The notes under the pieces were generated by a model, which did not search any database, was not told where the DNA came from, and was given only the letters and a program-made list of their open reading frames with translations. This document shows, one piece after another, positions 52,835 to 62,012 of a stretch of 64,000 bases of DNA. Location of the stretch: positions 124,001 to 188,000 of the forward strand of contig NISF01000004.1 of NCBI GenBank assembly GCA_002270295.1. Direction: 5' to 3'. Source of the stretch: Enterobacter sp. 10-1 (GTDB taxonomy: Bacteria > Pseudomonadota > Gammaproteobacteria > Enterobacterales > Enterobacteriaceae). The translations under genes were made by a program, and so were the position numbers. Position 1 is the first letter of the stretch; every line of letters begins with the position of its first letter.

Positions 52835-53809
52835 ATGGAAACGAAAAAAAATAATATTGAGTTTATTCCAAAATTTGAGAAATCCTTTTTACTCCCGCGC
52901 TACTGGGGCGCGTGGCTGGGCGTTGTTGCCTTTGCGGGGATTGCGCTGACGCCCCCGTCGTTCCGCGATCCGATTCTCGGCAAGCTGGGGCGTTTTGTCG
53001 GCAGGCTGGCCAAAAGCTCGCGCCGCCGCGCACAGATAAACCTGCTGTACTGTTTCCCGGAAAAGAGCGAGCAGGAGCGCGAAGCGATTATTGATGAGAT
53101 GTACGCCTCTGCGCCTCAGGCGATGGTCATGATGGCAGAGCTGGGCCTGCGCGATCCGCAGCGCATTCTTTCCCGCGTCGACTGGCAGGGGAAAGAGATC
53201 ATCGACGAGATGCAGCGTAATAACGAAAAGGTGATCTTCCTGGTACCGCACGCCTGGGGCGTGGATATCCCGGCCATGCTGATGGCCTCCGGCGGACAAA
53301 AAATGGCTGCGATGTTCCATAATCAGGGTAATCCGGTATTTGATTACGTGTGGAATACCGTCCGTCGTCGGTTTGGCGGGCGCATGCACGCGCGGAATGA
53401 TGGCATCAAGCCGTTTATCCAGTCGGTGCGTCAGGGCTACTGGGGCTACTACCTGCCCGATCAGGATCACGGCGCGGAGCATAGCGAGTTCGTCGATTTC
53501 TTCGCCACCTATAAAGCTACGCTGCCGGCGATTGGCCGCCTGATGAAGGTGTGTCGGGCGAGGGTGGTGCCGCTGTTCCCGGTCTATGATGGCAAAACCC
53601 ACCGTCTGACGGTGCTGGTACGCCCGCCGATGGACGACCTGCTGGAGGCTGACGATAATACTATTGCCCGGCGGATGAACGAAGAGGTGGAGATTTTCGT
53701 CAAGCCGCATACCGAACAGTACACCTGGATCCTCAAGCTGCTGAAGACCCGCAAACCCGGTGAAATCGAACCCTATAAGCGCAAAGAGCTCTTTCCTAAG
53801 AGGAAATAG
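52835..53809 (+). CDS. lpxM: Lipid A myristoyltransferase LpxM (MsbB)
   Basis: 324-aa inner-membrane acyltransferase of the HtrB/MsbB family that adds the last secondary acyl chain to Kdo2-lipid A. A single N-terminal membrane segment (YWGAWLGVVAFAGIAL) is followed by the catalytic HX4D/E-type region (LVPHAWGVDIPAML) and YYLPDQDHGAEHSEFVDFF. The start at 52835 matches METKKNN of E. coli; upstream in-frame codons to 52727 are probably leader. Confidence 0.95.
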   Translation: METKKNNIEFIPKFEKSFLLPRYWGAWLGVVAFAGIALTPPSFRDPILGKLGRFVGRLAKSSRRRAQINLLYCFPEKSEQEREAIIDEMYASAPQAMVMMAELGLRDPQRILSRVDWQGKEIIDEMQRNNEKVIFLVPHAWGVDIPAMLMASGGQKMAAMFHNQGNPVFDYVWNTVRRRFGGRMHARNDGIKPFIQSVRQGYWGYYLPDQDHGAEHSEFVDFFATYKATLPAIGRLMKVCRARVVPLFPVYDGKTHRLTVLVRPPMDDLLEADDNTIARRMNEEVEIFVKPHTEQYTWILKLLKTRKPGEIEPYKRKELFPKRK

Positions 53810-53837
53810 CGCCCGCGCACGCTCAGGGTACCGATCG

Positions 53838-53872
53838 TTTAGCCACTGCACGCCGAGGCGTCAGTGGCTAAA
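53838..53872. terminator. Hairpin ending lpxM and the response-regulator gene
   Basis: TTTAGCCACTG / CAGTGGCTAAA with an inner ACGCC/GGCGT extension. It includes the stop codon of the convergent regulator gene and probably serves both genes. Confidence 0.6.
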
Positions 53873-54580
53873 TTGTTTGAGTAATGAGTCATGTTCCACA
53901 ATCAGCCGATAGCGATACTCCGGCCTCCCCGTGGCGCCGTAGTGATTGCTGGTGCGTAAAATATTTATCTGCGCCAGCCACAGCAGATACTTGCGGCAGG
54001 AGACCCGGGAAATATCCAGCTGCGCCGCCAGCTCATTCGTTGAAAACTCAGCTTCAGGATGCGCGCCTATCCAGCGACATACCGTGCGCAGCGTTTGGGC
54101 GGTCAATCCTTTTGGCAAGCGGCGGCTCTCCGCGCGCTGCTGCGAAGCGTGGTTGAGCAGGCCGTCAATGTCAGACTGCTCGTAACAGGGCCTGGCGTGG
54201 CGCAGGCTACGCTTGTGGCTCCAGGCGATTAGCGCTTCTTCAAAGCGGGAGAACTGGAAGGGCTTGATTAAATAATCCACCACCCCGTAGCGCATCGCGC
54301 TCTGGACGGTAAGCGCATCGGCGGCGGAGGTGATCATGATGACGTCAATATCGTGCGCCGCCCGGCGCAGCGTTGGCAGCAGGTCCAGCCCGTTTTCCTT
54401 ATGCATATAAACATCGAGCAGTATCAGGTCGATACCCTGCGGCCGTTCGCTGATGATCCGCTGCGCTTCGCCGAGCGTCGGAGCGATGCCGCAGCAGAAA
54501 AAGCCGGCAAGCCGGCTGAGAAACAGGCGGTTTAGCTCAGCGACCATCGGATCGTCATCGATAATAAGGACATTTATCAC
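53861..54580 (-). CDS. CitB/DcuR-type response regulator of the malate module
   Basis: 239-aa response regulator. The receiver domain is complete: acidic DDD (residues 8-10), phospho-acceptor Asp56 in LILLDVYMH, Thr84 and Lys106 in VVDYLIKPFQFSRF. The C-terminal half is the winged-helix type of CitB, DcuR and DpiA (LTAQTLRTVCRWI...FSTNELAAQLDISRVSCRKYLLWLA). Such proteins are paired with CitA/DcuS-type membrane kinases that sense di- and tricarboxylates, but no kinase gene is next to it. GTG start at 54580 after AAGGAGG. It is the third gene of an AEC-malic enzyme-regulator run and likely controls the divergent 2-HCT carrier. Confidence 0.85.
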   Translation of the reverse strand: MINVLIIDDDPMVAELNRLFLSRLAGFFCCGIAPTLGEAQRIISERPQGIDLILLDVYMHKENGLDLLPTLRRAAHDIDVIMITSAADALTVQSAMRYGVVDYLIKPFQFSRFEEALIAWSHKRSLRHARPCYEQSDIDGLLNHASQQRAESRRLPKGLTAQTLRTVCRWIGAHPEAEFSTNELAAQLDISRVSCRKYLLWLAQINILRTSNHYGATGRPEYRYRLIVEHDSLLKQFSH

Positions 54581-54598
54581 GCAGGCCTCCTTTTAAGG

Positions 54599-54621
54599 CC
54601 GGGAGGCCATTTGCCTCCCGG
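54599..54621. terminator. Hairpin between the malic enzyme and regulator genes
   Basis: CCGGGAGGC / GCCTCCCGG nine-bp stem with a five-base loop in the 69-bp intergenic space. It has no long U run, so partial termination or mRNA processing is likely. Confidence 0.5.
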
Positions 54622-54649
54622 GCAGCACATGACCAACCGGACCCGTTTA

Positions 54650-56335
54650 TCAGAACGATGAGCGTTTGTAGGCGGTGTAGCGCGCCTGCCAGTAGGTCTG
54701 TTCGATGCGCTCGATCAGTCGATCTTCACTTAGCTGCGGCGCAACGCCCTCCTGCTGAGCGACCTTGACGATCGCCAGGGCAATAGCGCGCGATATCGTT
54801 TCGATCTCCCCTACCGGAGGCAGCAACCCGCCGCTTTCCGCCGTAGCCAGCGGGGAGTGAGCGGCCAGGGTTCGGCTTGCGGCGGTGAGCATTTTTTCCG
54901 TTATCCGCTCAACCTTGCCGGCCAGCACGCCCAGTCCGAGGCCGGGGAATATATAGGCGTTATTGCATTGGGCGATATCGTAGGTTTTGCCTGCGTAAAC
55001 CACCGGCGCAAAGGGGCTGCCGGTGGCGACCAGCGCCGCCCCTTGGGTCCAGGCGATCAGGTCCGCAGGCTGGGCCTCGGCGCGAGAGGTTGGGTTCGAG
55101 AGCGGCATGATAATCGGGCGGGCGCAGTGCCGGTGCATCTCTTTGACAATCTCTTCGCTGAACAGACCGGGCTGCCCTGAGACGCCGATCATTACCGTCG
55201 GATGCGCGTGGCGGACAACGTCGAGCAGCGAGATGGGGCCGCTGCCGACCTCCCAGTGCGCAATGCTGTGCCGGGAGGTGATCAGCTTTTGCTGGAAATC
55301 GAGCAGGTCAGGGATGGCGTCCGTCAGCAGGCCGCAGCGGTCGACCATAAACACCCGGCCGCGGGCCTCGTGCTCAGACAGTCCGTCATCGACCATCAGC
55401 GCCACGATCTTTTCCGCAATACCGCAGCCTGCGGAGCCGCTGCCTAAGAAGACCACGCGCTGATCGCATAAGCGGCTGCCGGCCGCCTGAGCGGCGGCGA
55501 TTATGGTACCCGTCGTAACGGCGGCGGTGCCCTGGATATCATCGTTGAAGCAGCAGAGCCGATCGCGATAGCGCTGCAGGAGACGGGTGGCGTTCTTTTG
55601 GGCAAAATCTTCGAATTGCAGCAGAACGTCAGGCCAGCGGCGCTTCACCGCCTCAATAAACATATCCATAAACTCAAGGTAGCTATCGTCGTCGATCCGC
55701 GGATGACGCCAGCCCATATAGAGCGGATTATCGAGCAGCTGCGCATTGTTGGTGCCAACGTCGAGCATGATCGGCAGGGTAGAGGCCGGATGAATCCCGC
55801 CGCAGGCGGTGTAGAGCGAGAGTTTGCCAATCGGGATCCCCATTCCGCCAACGCCCTGGTCGCCGAGGCCGAGAATGCGCTCGCCGTCGGTGACCACGAT
55901 GACCCGGATGTCGTTGCGCGAGAAGCTGTGCAGCATTTCATCAATTTGGTGGCGGTCCGGCCAGGAGATAAATAAGCCCCTGGCGCGACGATAAATTTCC
56001 GAAAAGTGTTCGCAGGCCTCGCCGACCGTCGGCGTATAGACGATAGGCAGGGTTTCGGTCATATGCGTGCGCAGGACGTTGTAAAATAACGTCTCGTTCG
56101 TATCCTGAATATTGCGCAGATAGACGTGGCGAGAGATATCGCGTTTAAACTGGCAAAACTGTTCCCAGGCTCTTGCCGTTTGCTCCTCAATCGTCTCCAC
56201 CTTCTGCGGCAGAAAACCGTGCAGGCCAAAGGCGTCGCGTTCGCCGTCGGTGAATGCCAGCCCTTTATTAAGTAACGGGTTTTCCAGTAATACGGAGCCG
56301 TTATAGGGAGTGTAAATAGTGTCCTGGTTTAACAT
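54650..56335 (-). CDS. NAD-dependent malic enzyme (MaeA/SfcA type)
   Basis: 561-aa malic enzyme (EC 1.1.1.38) that decarboxylates malate to pyruvate with NAD. Signatures: [41 protein letters not shown], the metal site in FEDFAQKNA and [11 protein letters not shown], the NAD loop [15 protein letters not shown], and [16 protein letters not shown]. coli MaeA is about 565 aa, but this copy sits in an accessory cluster with carboxylate transporters, so it may be a second, malate-inducible isozyme of a chromosomal maeA elsewhere. AGGAG precedes the ATG. Confidence 0.9.
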   Translation of the reverse strand: MLNQDTIYTPYNGSVLLENPLLNKGLAFTDGERDAFGLHGFLPQKVETIEEQTARAWEQFCQFKRDISRHVYLRNIQDTNETLFYNVLRTHMTETLPIVYTPTVGEACEHFSEIYRRARGLFISWPDRHQIDEMLHSFSRNDIRVIVVTDGERILGLGDQGVGGMGIPIGKLSLYTACGGIHPASTLPIMLDVGTNNAQLLDNPLYMGWRHPRIDDDSYLEFMDMFIEAVKRRWPDVLLQFEDFAQKNATRLLQRYRDRLCCFNDDIQGTAAVTTGTIIAAAQAAGSRLCDQRVVFLGSGSAGCGIAEKIVALMVDDGLSEHEARGRVFMVDRCGLLTDAIPDLLDFQQKLITSRHSIAHWEVGSGPISLLDVVRHAHPTVMIGVSGQPGLFSEEIVKEMHRHCARPIIMPLSNPTSRAEAQPADLIAWTQGAALVATGSPFAPVVYAGKTYDIAQCNNAYIFPGLGLGVLAGKVERITEKMLTAASRTLAAHSPLATAESGGLLPPVGEIETISRAIALAIVKVAQQEGVAPQLSEDRLIERIEQTYWQARYTAYKRSSF

Positions 56336-56416
56336 GGGTTACTCCTGAATATATATTTTGCAAAACGGTGGTCAATATTGATAGCCAATTAATAGGGTGG
56401 TGCCGCCGGGCATAAT

Positions 56417-57364
56417 TTATGAAATCAAATAGATCATTATGCCTTCCGTCACCACGCCGATAGCGGTGCCAATTAAAATAGATGAGGATGCCGATTCAAT
56501 ATATGTATCGCTGCGCAGGGCAAACATTCCTGCGGCAATAGCGGATGGTGTCGCGCCGATAATAATAACCTGCTGCATTAAGCTATGGCTCAAGCCCAGC
56601 GCCAGTCCGGCGGCGGCCATCATTCCCGGTTGGATTAGATTTTTAATTCCAATGTTGGTGCATACCTGGCGATTAAATGCCGGACGCTCGCCATAAAATA
56701 GCAGTCCGAGGGCAAACAGGGAGAGACCGCCGGCAATTTTACCGACCATTTCTATCGGAGCGCTCAGGAGGTGCGGCAGCTTTATTCCGGCAAGACTTAA
56801 CAGGACGCCTAATATCGGGATCCAGACAATCGGGTTTCTGACCGCCTTCATCAGATTTTGCCATATCAGCATCGCGGGGTTGAGCCCGGCTCCCTGAGTG
56901 TCGGCGTTTTTATCGCCGAGACGAATGAGGATAATCGTCAGTGGAATCATAAATACGCTGGTGATGAGATTGCCGATCAGGACGCCAAGAAATCCTTCCG
57001 GCCCGATAAGGACCGCCAGCACCGGCGCGCCAAAATAGGCCATGTCGGGAAACGAGCAGACCAGAGACTGGATCGCGCTGGTCTTGATATCGTGGCGAAA
57101 AACGTAGCGTGAAAGAAGCAGGGTCAGAAAATAAGAGCCCATCAGGCCAATAACCAGCACGGCCATAAAAGTGAAGTTTTTAATTTTATCCGGGTTGGTG
57201 TTTAGGGCACCAATAAAGAGATGAAAAGGTAACGCGAAGCGAATAACCACGGTAGCTAAAACCGTAGCATCTTCACGACGGGTATAGCCGAGCTTGCCGC
57301 TGATCCAGCCGAGCAGCATGATAAACACCAGCGGGAACAGTGATTGTAATAATAATGAAGGCAT
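56417..57364 (-). CDS. AEC-family (auxin efflux carrier type) permease, putative malate/organic acid carrier
   Basis: 315-aa membrane protein with ten predicted helices in two five-helix repeats, the AEC fold. Bacterial members include MleP and MdcF, carriers of malate and malonate. Its position directly upstream of the malic enzyme gene in the same orientation suggests transport of malate or release of a product; this is inference. AGGA precedes the ATG. Confidence 0.8.
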   Translation of the reverse strand: MPSLLLQSLFPLVFIMLLGWISGKLGYTRREDATVLATVVIRFALPFHLFIGALNTNPDKIKNFTFMAVLVIGLMGSYFLTLLLSRYVFRHDIKTSAIQSLVCSFPDMAYFGAPVLAVLIGPEGFLGVLIGNLITSVFMIPLTIILIRLGDKNADTQGAGLNPAMLIWQNLMKAVRNPIVWIPILGVLLSLAGIKLPHLLSAPIEMVGKIAGGLSLFALGLLFYGERPAFNRQVCTNIGIKNLIQPGMMAAAGLALGLSHSLMQQVIIIGATPSAIAAGMFALRSDTYIESASSSILIGTAIGVVTEGIMIYLIS

Positions 57365-57433
57365 AGGATGTCCTGATAAAGTATGGTCTGCGACTACTGT
57401 TTTTTTAATCTAACAATCCCTCGTGCGGTGCAG

Positions 57434-57449
57434 GGTGATAGAAATCACA
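57434..57449. promoter_or_regulatory. CRP-like site in the malate module promoter region
   Basis: GGTGATAGAAATCACA matches TGTGA-N6-TCACA except at the first base. It lies about 70 bp upstream of the AEC gene. Confidence 0.55.
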
Positions 57450-57557
57450 GTCTGTTTTCTTTAAATACTTTTACAGCGAGGACTTTACTTACAAATATAG
57501 CCGGGAGGTAACCCGATGTTTTCATTGAGGGTGGTTAAAAATAGTCGCATCGATAAA

Positions 57558-57586
57558 TTTAATTACAAAATGCCGACTTAAATTAC
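57558..57586. promoter_or_regulatory. Tandem A+T-rich motif, candidate response-regulator site
   Basis: TTTAATTAC and TTAAATTAC start 20 bp apart, about two helical turns. CitB/DcuR-type regulators bind such A+T-rich direct repeats, so this is a candidate operator for the module's regulator. Functional assignment is speculative. Confidence 0.35.
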
Positions 57587-57783
57587 TTAAAGTTGAGATT
57601 CAAGGTCAATCACAAAAGCATCATTAGAAATGGCGCATGGCTTTTTTATGTTCGATGGCTGTGCTACTTTTTTTCAGGTTCAATGTGCTCGATGTACTAT
57701 TTTATTCTCGATTTTATTCTGGTTGAATAACATTGTTGTTATTTATGCCCCTACATAGCTATTTATAAAAAGTCAGGTGAAAG

Positions 57784-59118
57784 ATGGAAAATAATTCACT
57801 AAATCATCCTATTGAAAATTCACTGCCCAACCGGCCCGCGCTCAGAATGCTGGGGAATGCGGAAGTGGGGTCCGTCCCCCTGGTGCTGTTTGTCGGTATC
57901 GCGATCGTAGTGGCTATTGCCGCCTACGCCAGCGTACTGCCAAAAAATATGATCGGCGGCCTGGCGGTGATTATGACCCTGGGCTTTGCGTTTGCCAAAA
58001 TTGGCCGCATGGTCCCGGTACTGAAAGATATCGGTGGCCCGGCGATACTGTGCCTGATGGTGCCTTCGGCGCTGGTATACTTTGAAATGTTTGCCCCGCA
58101 TACGCTGGCGACGGTGCATTTGCTGATGAAAGAAGCCAATCTGCTTTATTTCGTTATTGCCTGTCTGGTGGTGGGCAGCATCCTGGGGATGAATCGGGTT
58201 ATCCTGATTCAGGGGATGGTCAGAATGTTTGTCCCGCTGGTTGTCGGGACCTTTGCCGCCATCCTCACCGGCCTGCTGGTGGGCACGCTGTTTGGCTACA
58301 GCCTGTACCATACCTTCTTCTTTATTATCGTCCCGATCATCGGGGGAGGGATCGGCGAGGGCATTCTACCGCTTTCGCTGGCCTATTCAGCGATCCTTGG
58401 GCAAACCCCCGACGTCTACGTTGCGCAGCTGGCCCCGGCGGCGGTCGTCGGCAATATCTTTGCGATTATCTGCGCCGGGGTGCTGGCGAGAATTGGCGTT
58501 CGTCGCCCCTCGCTTTCCGGAGACGGGATGCTGATCCGCAGCCATGAAGATAACAGCGTCTTCACGCAAACTCAGGGCCCGCAGCAGACGGACTTTCAGC
58601 TGATGGGCGGTGGGCTGCTGATGATTTGCGCCTTTTTCATCGTCGGCGGGCTGTTGGAGAAAGTGGTGCATATTCCCGGTCCGGTACTGATGATCCTCGC
58701 CGCCGTCATTTGTAAATACACCAAAGCGATCCCGGCGGCGATGGAGGTCGGTGCCTACAGCTGCTACAAATTTGTCTCCGCGGCGCTGGTATGGCCGCTG
58801 ATGATCGGGCTTGGGATGCTGTACGTGCCGCTGGAAAGCGTGGTGGCGGTATTCTCCGTCGGCTATGTCGTGGTGTGCGGGTCGATTGTTATCGCTATGG
58901 CCCTGAGCGGGTTCTTTATTGCTTCACGACTCAATATGTACCCTGTGGAAGCGGCGATCGTCACCAGCTGCCATAGCGGCCTCGGCGGTACCGGAGACGT
59001 TGCGATTCTGTCCGCCTCCAACCGCATGTCGCTGATGCCGTTTGCGCAGATTGCGACCCGTATCGGCGGGGCGTCGACGGTGATTGCCGCCACGCTGCTG
59101 ATGAACTGGGTGGTGTGA
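57784..59118 (+). CDS. 2-hydroxycarboxylate (2-HCT) family transporter, malate/citrate type
   Basis: 444-aa membrane transporter of the 2-HCT family (CitS, CitP, MaeN, CimH). The two re-entrant loops with GGXG motifs are visible: PIIGGGIGEGILPLS (about residues 183-197) and SGLGGTGDVAILSASNRMSLMPFAQ near 400-420, whose following Arg (ATRIGGA) binds the substrate carboxylate. It is clearly divergent from the Klebsiella citrate carrier CitS. With malic enzyme across the promoter region, malate is the likeliest substrate. AGGTGA precedes the ATG. Confidence 0.88.
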   Translation: MENNSLNHPIENSLPNRPALRMLGNAEVGSVPLVLFVGIAIVVAIAAYASVLPKNMIGGLAVIMTLGFAFAKIGRMVPVLKDIGGPAILCLMVPSALVYFEMFAPHTLATVHLLMKEANLLYFVIACLVVGSILGMNRVILIQGMVRMFVPLVVGTFAAILTGLLVGTLFGYSLYHTFFFIIVPIIGGGIGEGILPLSLAYSAILGQTPDVYVAQLAPAAVVGNIFAIICAGVLARIGVRRPSLSGDGMLIRSHEDNSVFTQTQGPQQTDFQLMGGGLLMICAFFIVGGLLEKVVHIPGPVLMILAAVICKYTKAIPAAMEVGAYSCYKFVSAALVWPLMIGLGMLYVPLESVVAVFSVGYVVVCGSIVIAMALSGFFIASRLNMYPVEAAIVTSCHSGLGGTGDVAILSASNRMSLMPFAQIATRIGGASTVIAATLLMNWVV

Positions 59119-59154
59119 TGTTCTTGCCGGCGAGCGCCAGCCGCAGAGCCGGGA

Positions 59155-59189
59155 TAAAAAAATACCTGCCGATTTTACGTCGGCAGGTA
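59155..59189 (-). terminator. Terminator of pykA
   Basis: TACCTGCCGA / TCGGCAGGTA ten-bp stem with a seven-base loop; the run of A on its left side gives eight U on the minus strand. It lies 30 bp past the pykA stop. Confidence 0.85.
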
Positions 59190-59219
59190 GGTGGTACGCG
59201 GGGTCCGTTGCGCGATGGC

Positions 59220-60662
59220 TTATTCGACGGTCAGGATACGCGTGGTGTTGGTGCTACCGATGGTGCTCATGACGTCGCCCTGGGTGACGATAACGAGGTC
59301 GCCGGAGACCAGATAGCCTTTATCACGCAGCAGGTTTACCGCATCGTGAGCGGCGGCAACGCCATCGTTGGTGCTGTCAAAATAAACCGGCGTCACGCCG
59401 CGGTACAGCGCAGTCAGGTTGAGGGTGCGCTCATGGCGAGAGAGGGCAAAAATCGGCAGGCCAGAGCTGATGCGCGAGGTCATCAGCGCGGTGCGGCCGG
59501 ATTCGGTCATGGTGATGATAGCGGTTACACCTTTCAGGTGGTTCGCGGCATACATCGCTGACATGGCAATCGCTTCTTCCACGTTGTCGAACTGGATGTC
59601 CAGACGGTGTTTGGAAACGTTGAGGCTCGGGATTTTTTCCGCGCCGAGGCAGACGCGAGCCATGGCGGCAACGGTTTCAGACGGATACTGACCGGCTGCG
59701 GTTTCAGCCGAAAGCATCACCGCATCGGTGCCGTCCAGCACGGCGTTAGCCACGTCCATCACTTCCGCACGAGTCGGCATCGGGTTGGTGATCATCGACT
59801 CCATCATCTGGGTGGCGGTGATGACCGAACGGTTCAGCTGACGGGCGCGGCGGATCAGGGCCTTCTGAATACCGACCAGCTCCGGATCGCCGATCTCGAC
59901 GCCCAGATCGCCACGGGCAACCATCACGACGTCGGAGGCGAGAATAACGTCGTCCATCGCGTCCTGATCGCAAACGGCTTCCGCGCGTTCCACTTTCGCT
60001 ACGATCTTCGCGTCGCAGCCCGCTTCACGCGCCAGGCGGCGAGCGTAGTTCAGATCTTCCCCGCAGCGCGGGAAGGAGACGGCCAGATAATCGACGCCAA
60101 TTTTTGCCGCAGTAAGGATATCGGCTTTGTCTTTTTCGGTCAGCGCTTCGGCGGAGAGGCCGCCGCCAAGCTTGTTGATGCCTTTATTGTTGGACAGCGG
60201 TCCGCCGACGGTGACTTCGGTGAACACCTTCATGCCCTGAACTTCCAGCACTTTCAGCTGAACGCGGCCATCATCAAGCAGCAGGATATCGCCAGGCACC
60301 ACGTCCGCAGGCAGACCCTTATAGTCAATACCGACTTTTTCTTTATCGCCTTCGCCTTTGCTCAGCTCTGCGTCCAGCAGGAATTTATCGCCGATATTGA
60401 GGAAAATTTTGCCTTCTTTGAAGGTCGAAACGCGAATTTTAGGCCCCTGCAAATCGCCGAGGATGGCCACGTGGCGGCCCAGTTTGGCCGCGATCACGCG
60501 AACTTTATCCGCGCGAATTTGATGATCTTCCGGGGTACCGTGAGAGAAGTTCATACGTACGACGTTAGCGCCAGCAGCGATAACCTTTTCAAGGTTGTTA
60601 TCGCGGTCGGTTGCCGGGCCTAAGGTGGTAACGATTTTGGTTCTGCGAAGCCTTCTGGACAT
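59220..60662 (-). CDS. pykA: Pyruvate kinase II (PykA)
   Basis: 480-aa pyruvate kinase (EC 2.7.1.40), type A, the AMP-activated isozyme, same length as in E. coli. Motifs: [14 protein letters not shown] and [12 protein letters not shown] at the N terminus, the active-site signature [20 protein letters not shown], and [12 protein letters not shown]. It makes ATP and pyruvate from PEP at the end of glycolysis. The malate module is inserted between it and lpxM. Confidence 0.97.
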   Translation of the reverse strand: MSRRLRRTKIVTTLGPATDRDNNLEKVIAAGANVVRMNFSHGTPEDHQIRADKVRVIAAKLGRHVAILGDLQGPKIRVSTFKEGKIFLNIGDKFLLDAELSKGEGDKEKVGIDYKGLPADVVPGDILLLDDGRVQLKVLEVQGMKVFTEVTVGGPLSNNKGINKLGGGLSAEALTEKDKADILTAAKIGVDYLAVSFPRCGEDLNYARRLAREAGCDAKIVAKVERAEAVCDQDAMDDVILASDVVMVARGDLGVEIGDPELVGIQKALIRRARQLNRSVITATQMMESMITNPMPTRAEVMDVANAVLDGTDAVMLSAETAAGQYPSETVAAMARVCLGAEKIPSLNVSKHRLDIQFDNVEEAIAMSAMYAANHLKGVTAIITMTESGRTALMTSRISSGLPIFALSRHERTLNLTALYRGVTPVYFDSTNDGVAAAHDAVNLLRDKGYLVSGDLVIVTQGDVMSTIGSTNTTRILTVE

Positions 60663-60787
60663 GTAATACTCCGTTGACTAAAACAACTTTGGTGTTGCGT
60701 GAACATGGAATCGGTCGTTCCGGCCGGTAAAGTTGCTATGCTGAAACGTAACCGAAGTGTAATGGGTTAACTACTTATTATCAGGTT

Positions 60788-61657
60788 TTATGGGTTGTCG
60801 CTGTGTACGGGAAGTTCTTTATCAAAACGCGATTCTTTCAACGCTTCCTTGACCCTCTTCAAGTTATCTCTGAATTTTGCGCCGCGGCGCAGGGTAAAGC
60901 CGGTAGCCAGCACGTCGATGAGGGTCAGCTGGGCGAGGCGCGAGACCATCGGCATATAAATATCGGTATCTTCGGGAACATCAAGCGTAATGGACAGCGT
61001 CGCCTCGCGAGCCAGCGGCGTACCCGCAGAGGTAATCGCGATAACCATGGCATCGTTTTCACGGGCCAGCTGCGCCAGCTCCACCTGACTTTTCGTTCTG
61101 CCGGTGTGAGAGATTATCACCACCACGTCATCATCATTGCAGTTCATACAGCTCATGCGTTGCAGGACAATGTCATCGGAGTAGATAACCGGCACGTTGA
61201 AGCGAAAAAATTTATTCATCGCGTCATGGGCAACGGCGGCCGAGGAGCCGAGGCCGAAGAAGGCGATTTTTTTCGCCTGGGTTAAAAGATCGACGGCCCG
61301 ATTAACCGCGGACATATCGAGAGAATGGTGGACCTGATCTAAACTGGCCATCGCGGACTCGAAAATTTTTCCGGTATAAGACTCTACGCTGTCGTCTTCA
61401 TCGACATTGCGGTTAACATAGAGGGTGCCGTGCGCCAGACTTTGCGCCAGATGCAGTTTAAAATCAGGGAAGCCGCGGGTTTCAAGACTCCGGCAAAAGC
61501 GATTGACGGTGGGTTCGCTGACGCCGGCTTCCAGGGCGAGCGCGGCAATGCTTGAGTGGATGGCCTGCGCGGGTTCCGCAAGAATGACCTCGGCCACTTT
61601 GCGTTCGGATTTGCTAAGGTGTTCCAGCCGGGACTGAATTTTTTCCAGCATATTCAT
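60788..61657 (-). CDS. hexR: HexR, repressor of central carbon genes
   Basis: 289-aa RpiR-family regulator with an N-terminal helix-turn-helix (SKSERKVAEVIL...VSEPTVNRFCRSL) and a C-terminal SIS sugar-phosphate-binding domain (KIAFFGLGSSAAVAHDA; VVVIISHTGRTKSQVELAQL). KDPG releases it from DNA. I set the start at MNMLEKIQ (61657), as in E. coli; the frame is open 84 nt upstream. It is divergent from zwf, whose promoter carries a HexR site. Confidence 0.95.
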   Translation of the reverse strand: MNMLEKIQSRLEHLSKSERKVAEVILAEPAQAIHSSIAALALEAGVSEPTVNRFCRSLETRGFPDFKLHLAQSLAHGTLYVNRNVDEDDSVESYTGKIFESAMASLDQVHHSLDMSAVNRAVDLLTQAKKIAFFGLGSSAAVAHDAMNKFFRFNVPVIYSDDIVLQRMSCMNCNDDDVVVIISHTGRTKSQVELAQLARENDAMVIAITSAGTPLAREATLSITLDVPEDTDIYMPMVSRLAQLTLIDVLATGFTLRRGAKFRDNLKRVKEALKESRFDKELPVHSDNP

Positions 61658-62012
61658 GGTAACAAGGCGCTCATCAATGGAAGCGATTTCATTAATGGGT
61701 GAAATCATCAGGCGTTTTAGCAAGAATATACCCCTCCGCAATCATTAGCGGGGAAGAATGACCTAAAAAAATGTTGTTTTTTTTCATTACATGATCAGAG
61801 TCGTATTTTACTAACTGATAATCGGTCGGAACAACGAACAATATTAGCCGTCTGCCCAAATTGTCGCCTGAAGTTTTCTCCTTGTGCGGTTTAGCGCCTG
61901 GAAAGGGGGGCCGAGGCTTTCGGGAAAATCGTAAACACAGTACAGTGCAGTGTAAGAAAATTACAAATTATAGCCTGGCATAAGCACCAGACTATCAACT
62001 GAGGAGAATGAC
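61658..62012. other. Divergent hexR-zwf regulatory gap
   Basis: 355 bp without a gene. It contains the HexR operator (61951-61965) and, nearer hexR, TGTTGTTTTTTTTCATTACA (61771-61790), whose ends resemble HexR half-sites but with too wide a spacing. Confidence 0.55.
61951..61965. promoter_or_regulatory. HexR operator upstream of zwf
   Basis: TGTAAGAAAATTACA closely fits the HexR palindrome TGTAATWAAATTACA. It lies 48 bp before zwf. Confidence 0.75.

Larger units (their letters stand above)
57365..57783. other. Divergent regulatory gap of the malate module
   Basis: 419 bp, A+T rich, between the AEC gene and the 2-HCT gene. It holds a CRP-like palindrome (57434-57449) and a directly repeated TTTAATTAC/TTAAATTAC motif (57558-57586). 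No gene is visible. Confidence 0.6.

Noticed and set aside
57541-57640. Possible remnant of a sensor kinase gene in the malate-module gap
   Set aside because: No frame or residues resembling a kinase or PAS domain could be found; the sequence is A+T-rich promoter-like DNA.
59607-60623. 338-codon plus-strand frame opposite pykA
   Set aside because: Antisense shadow of pyruvate kinase.
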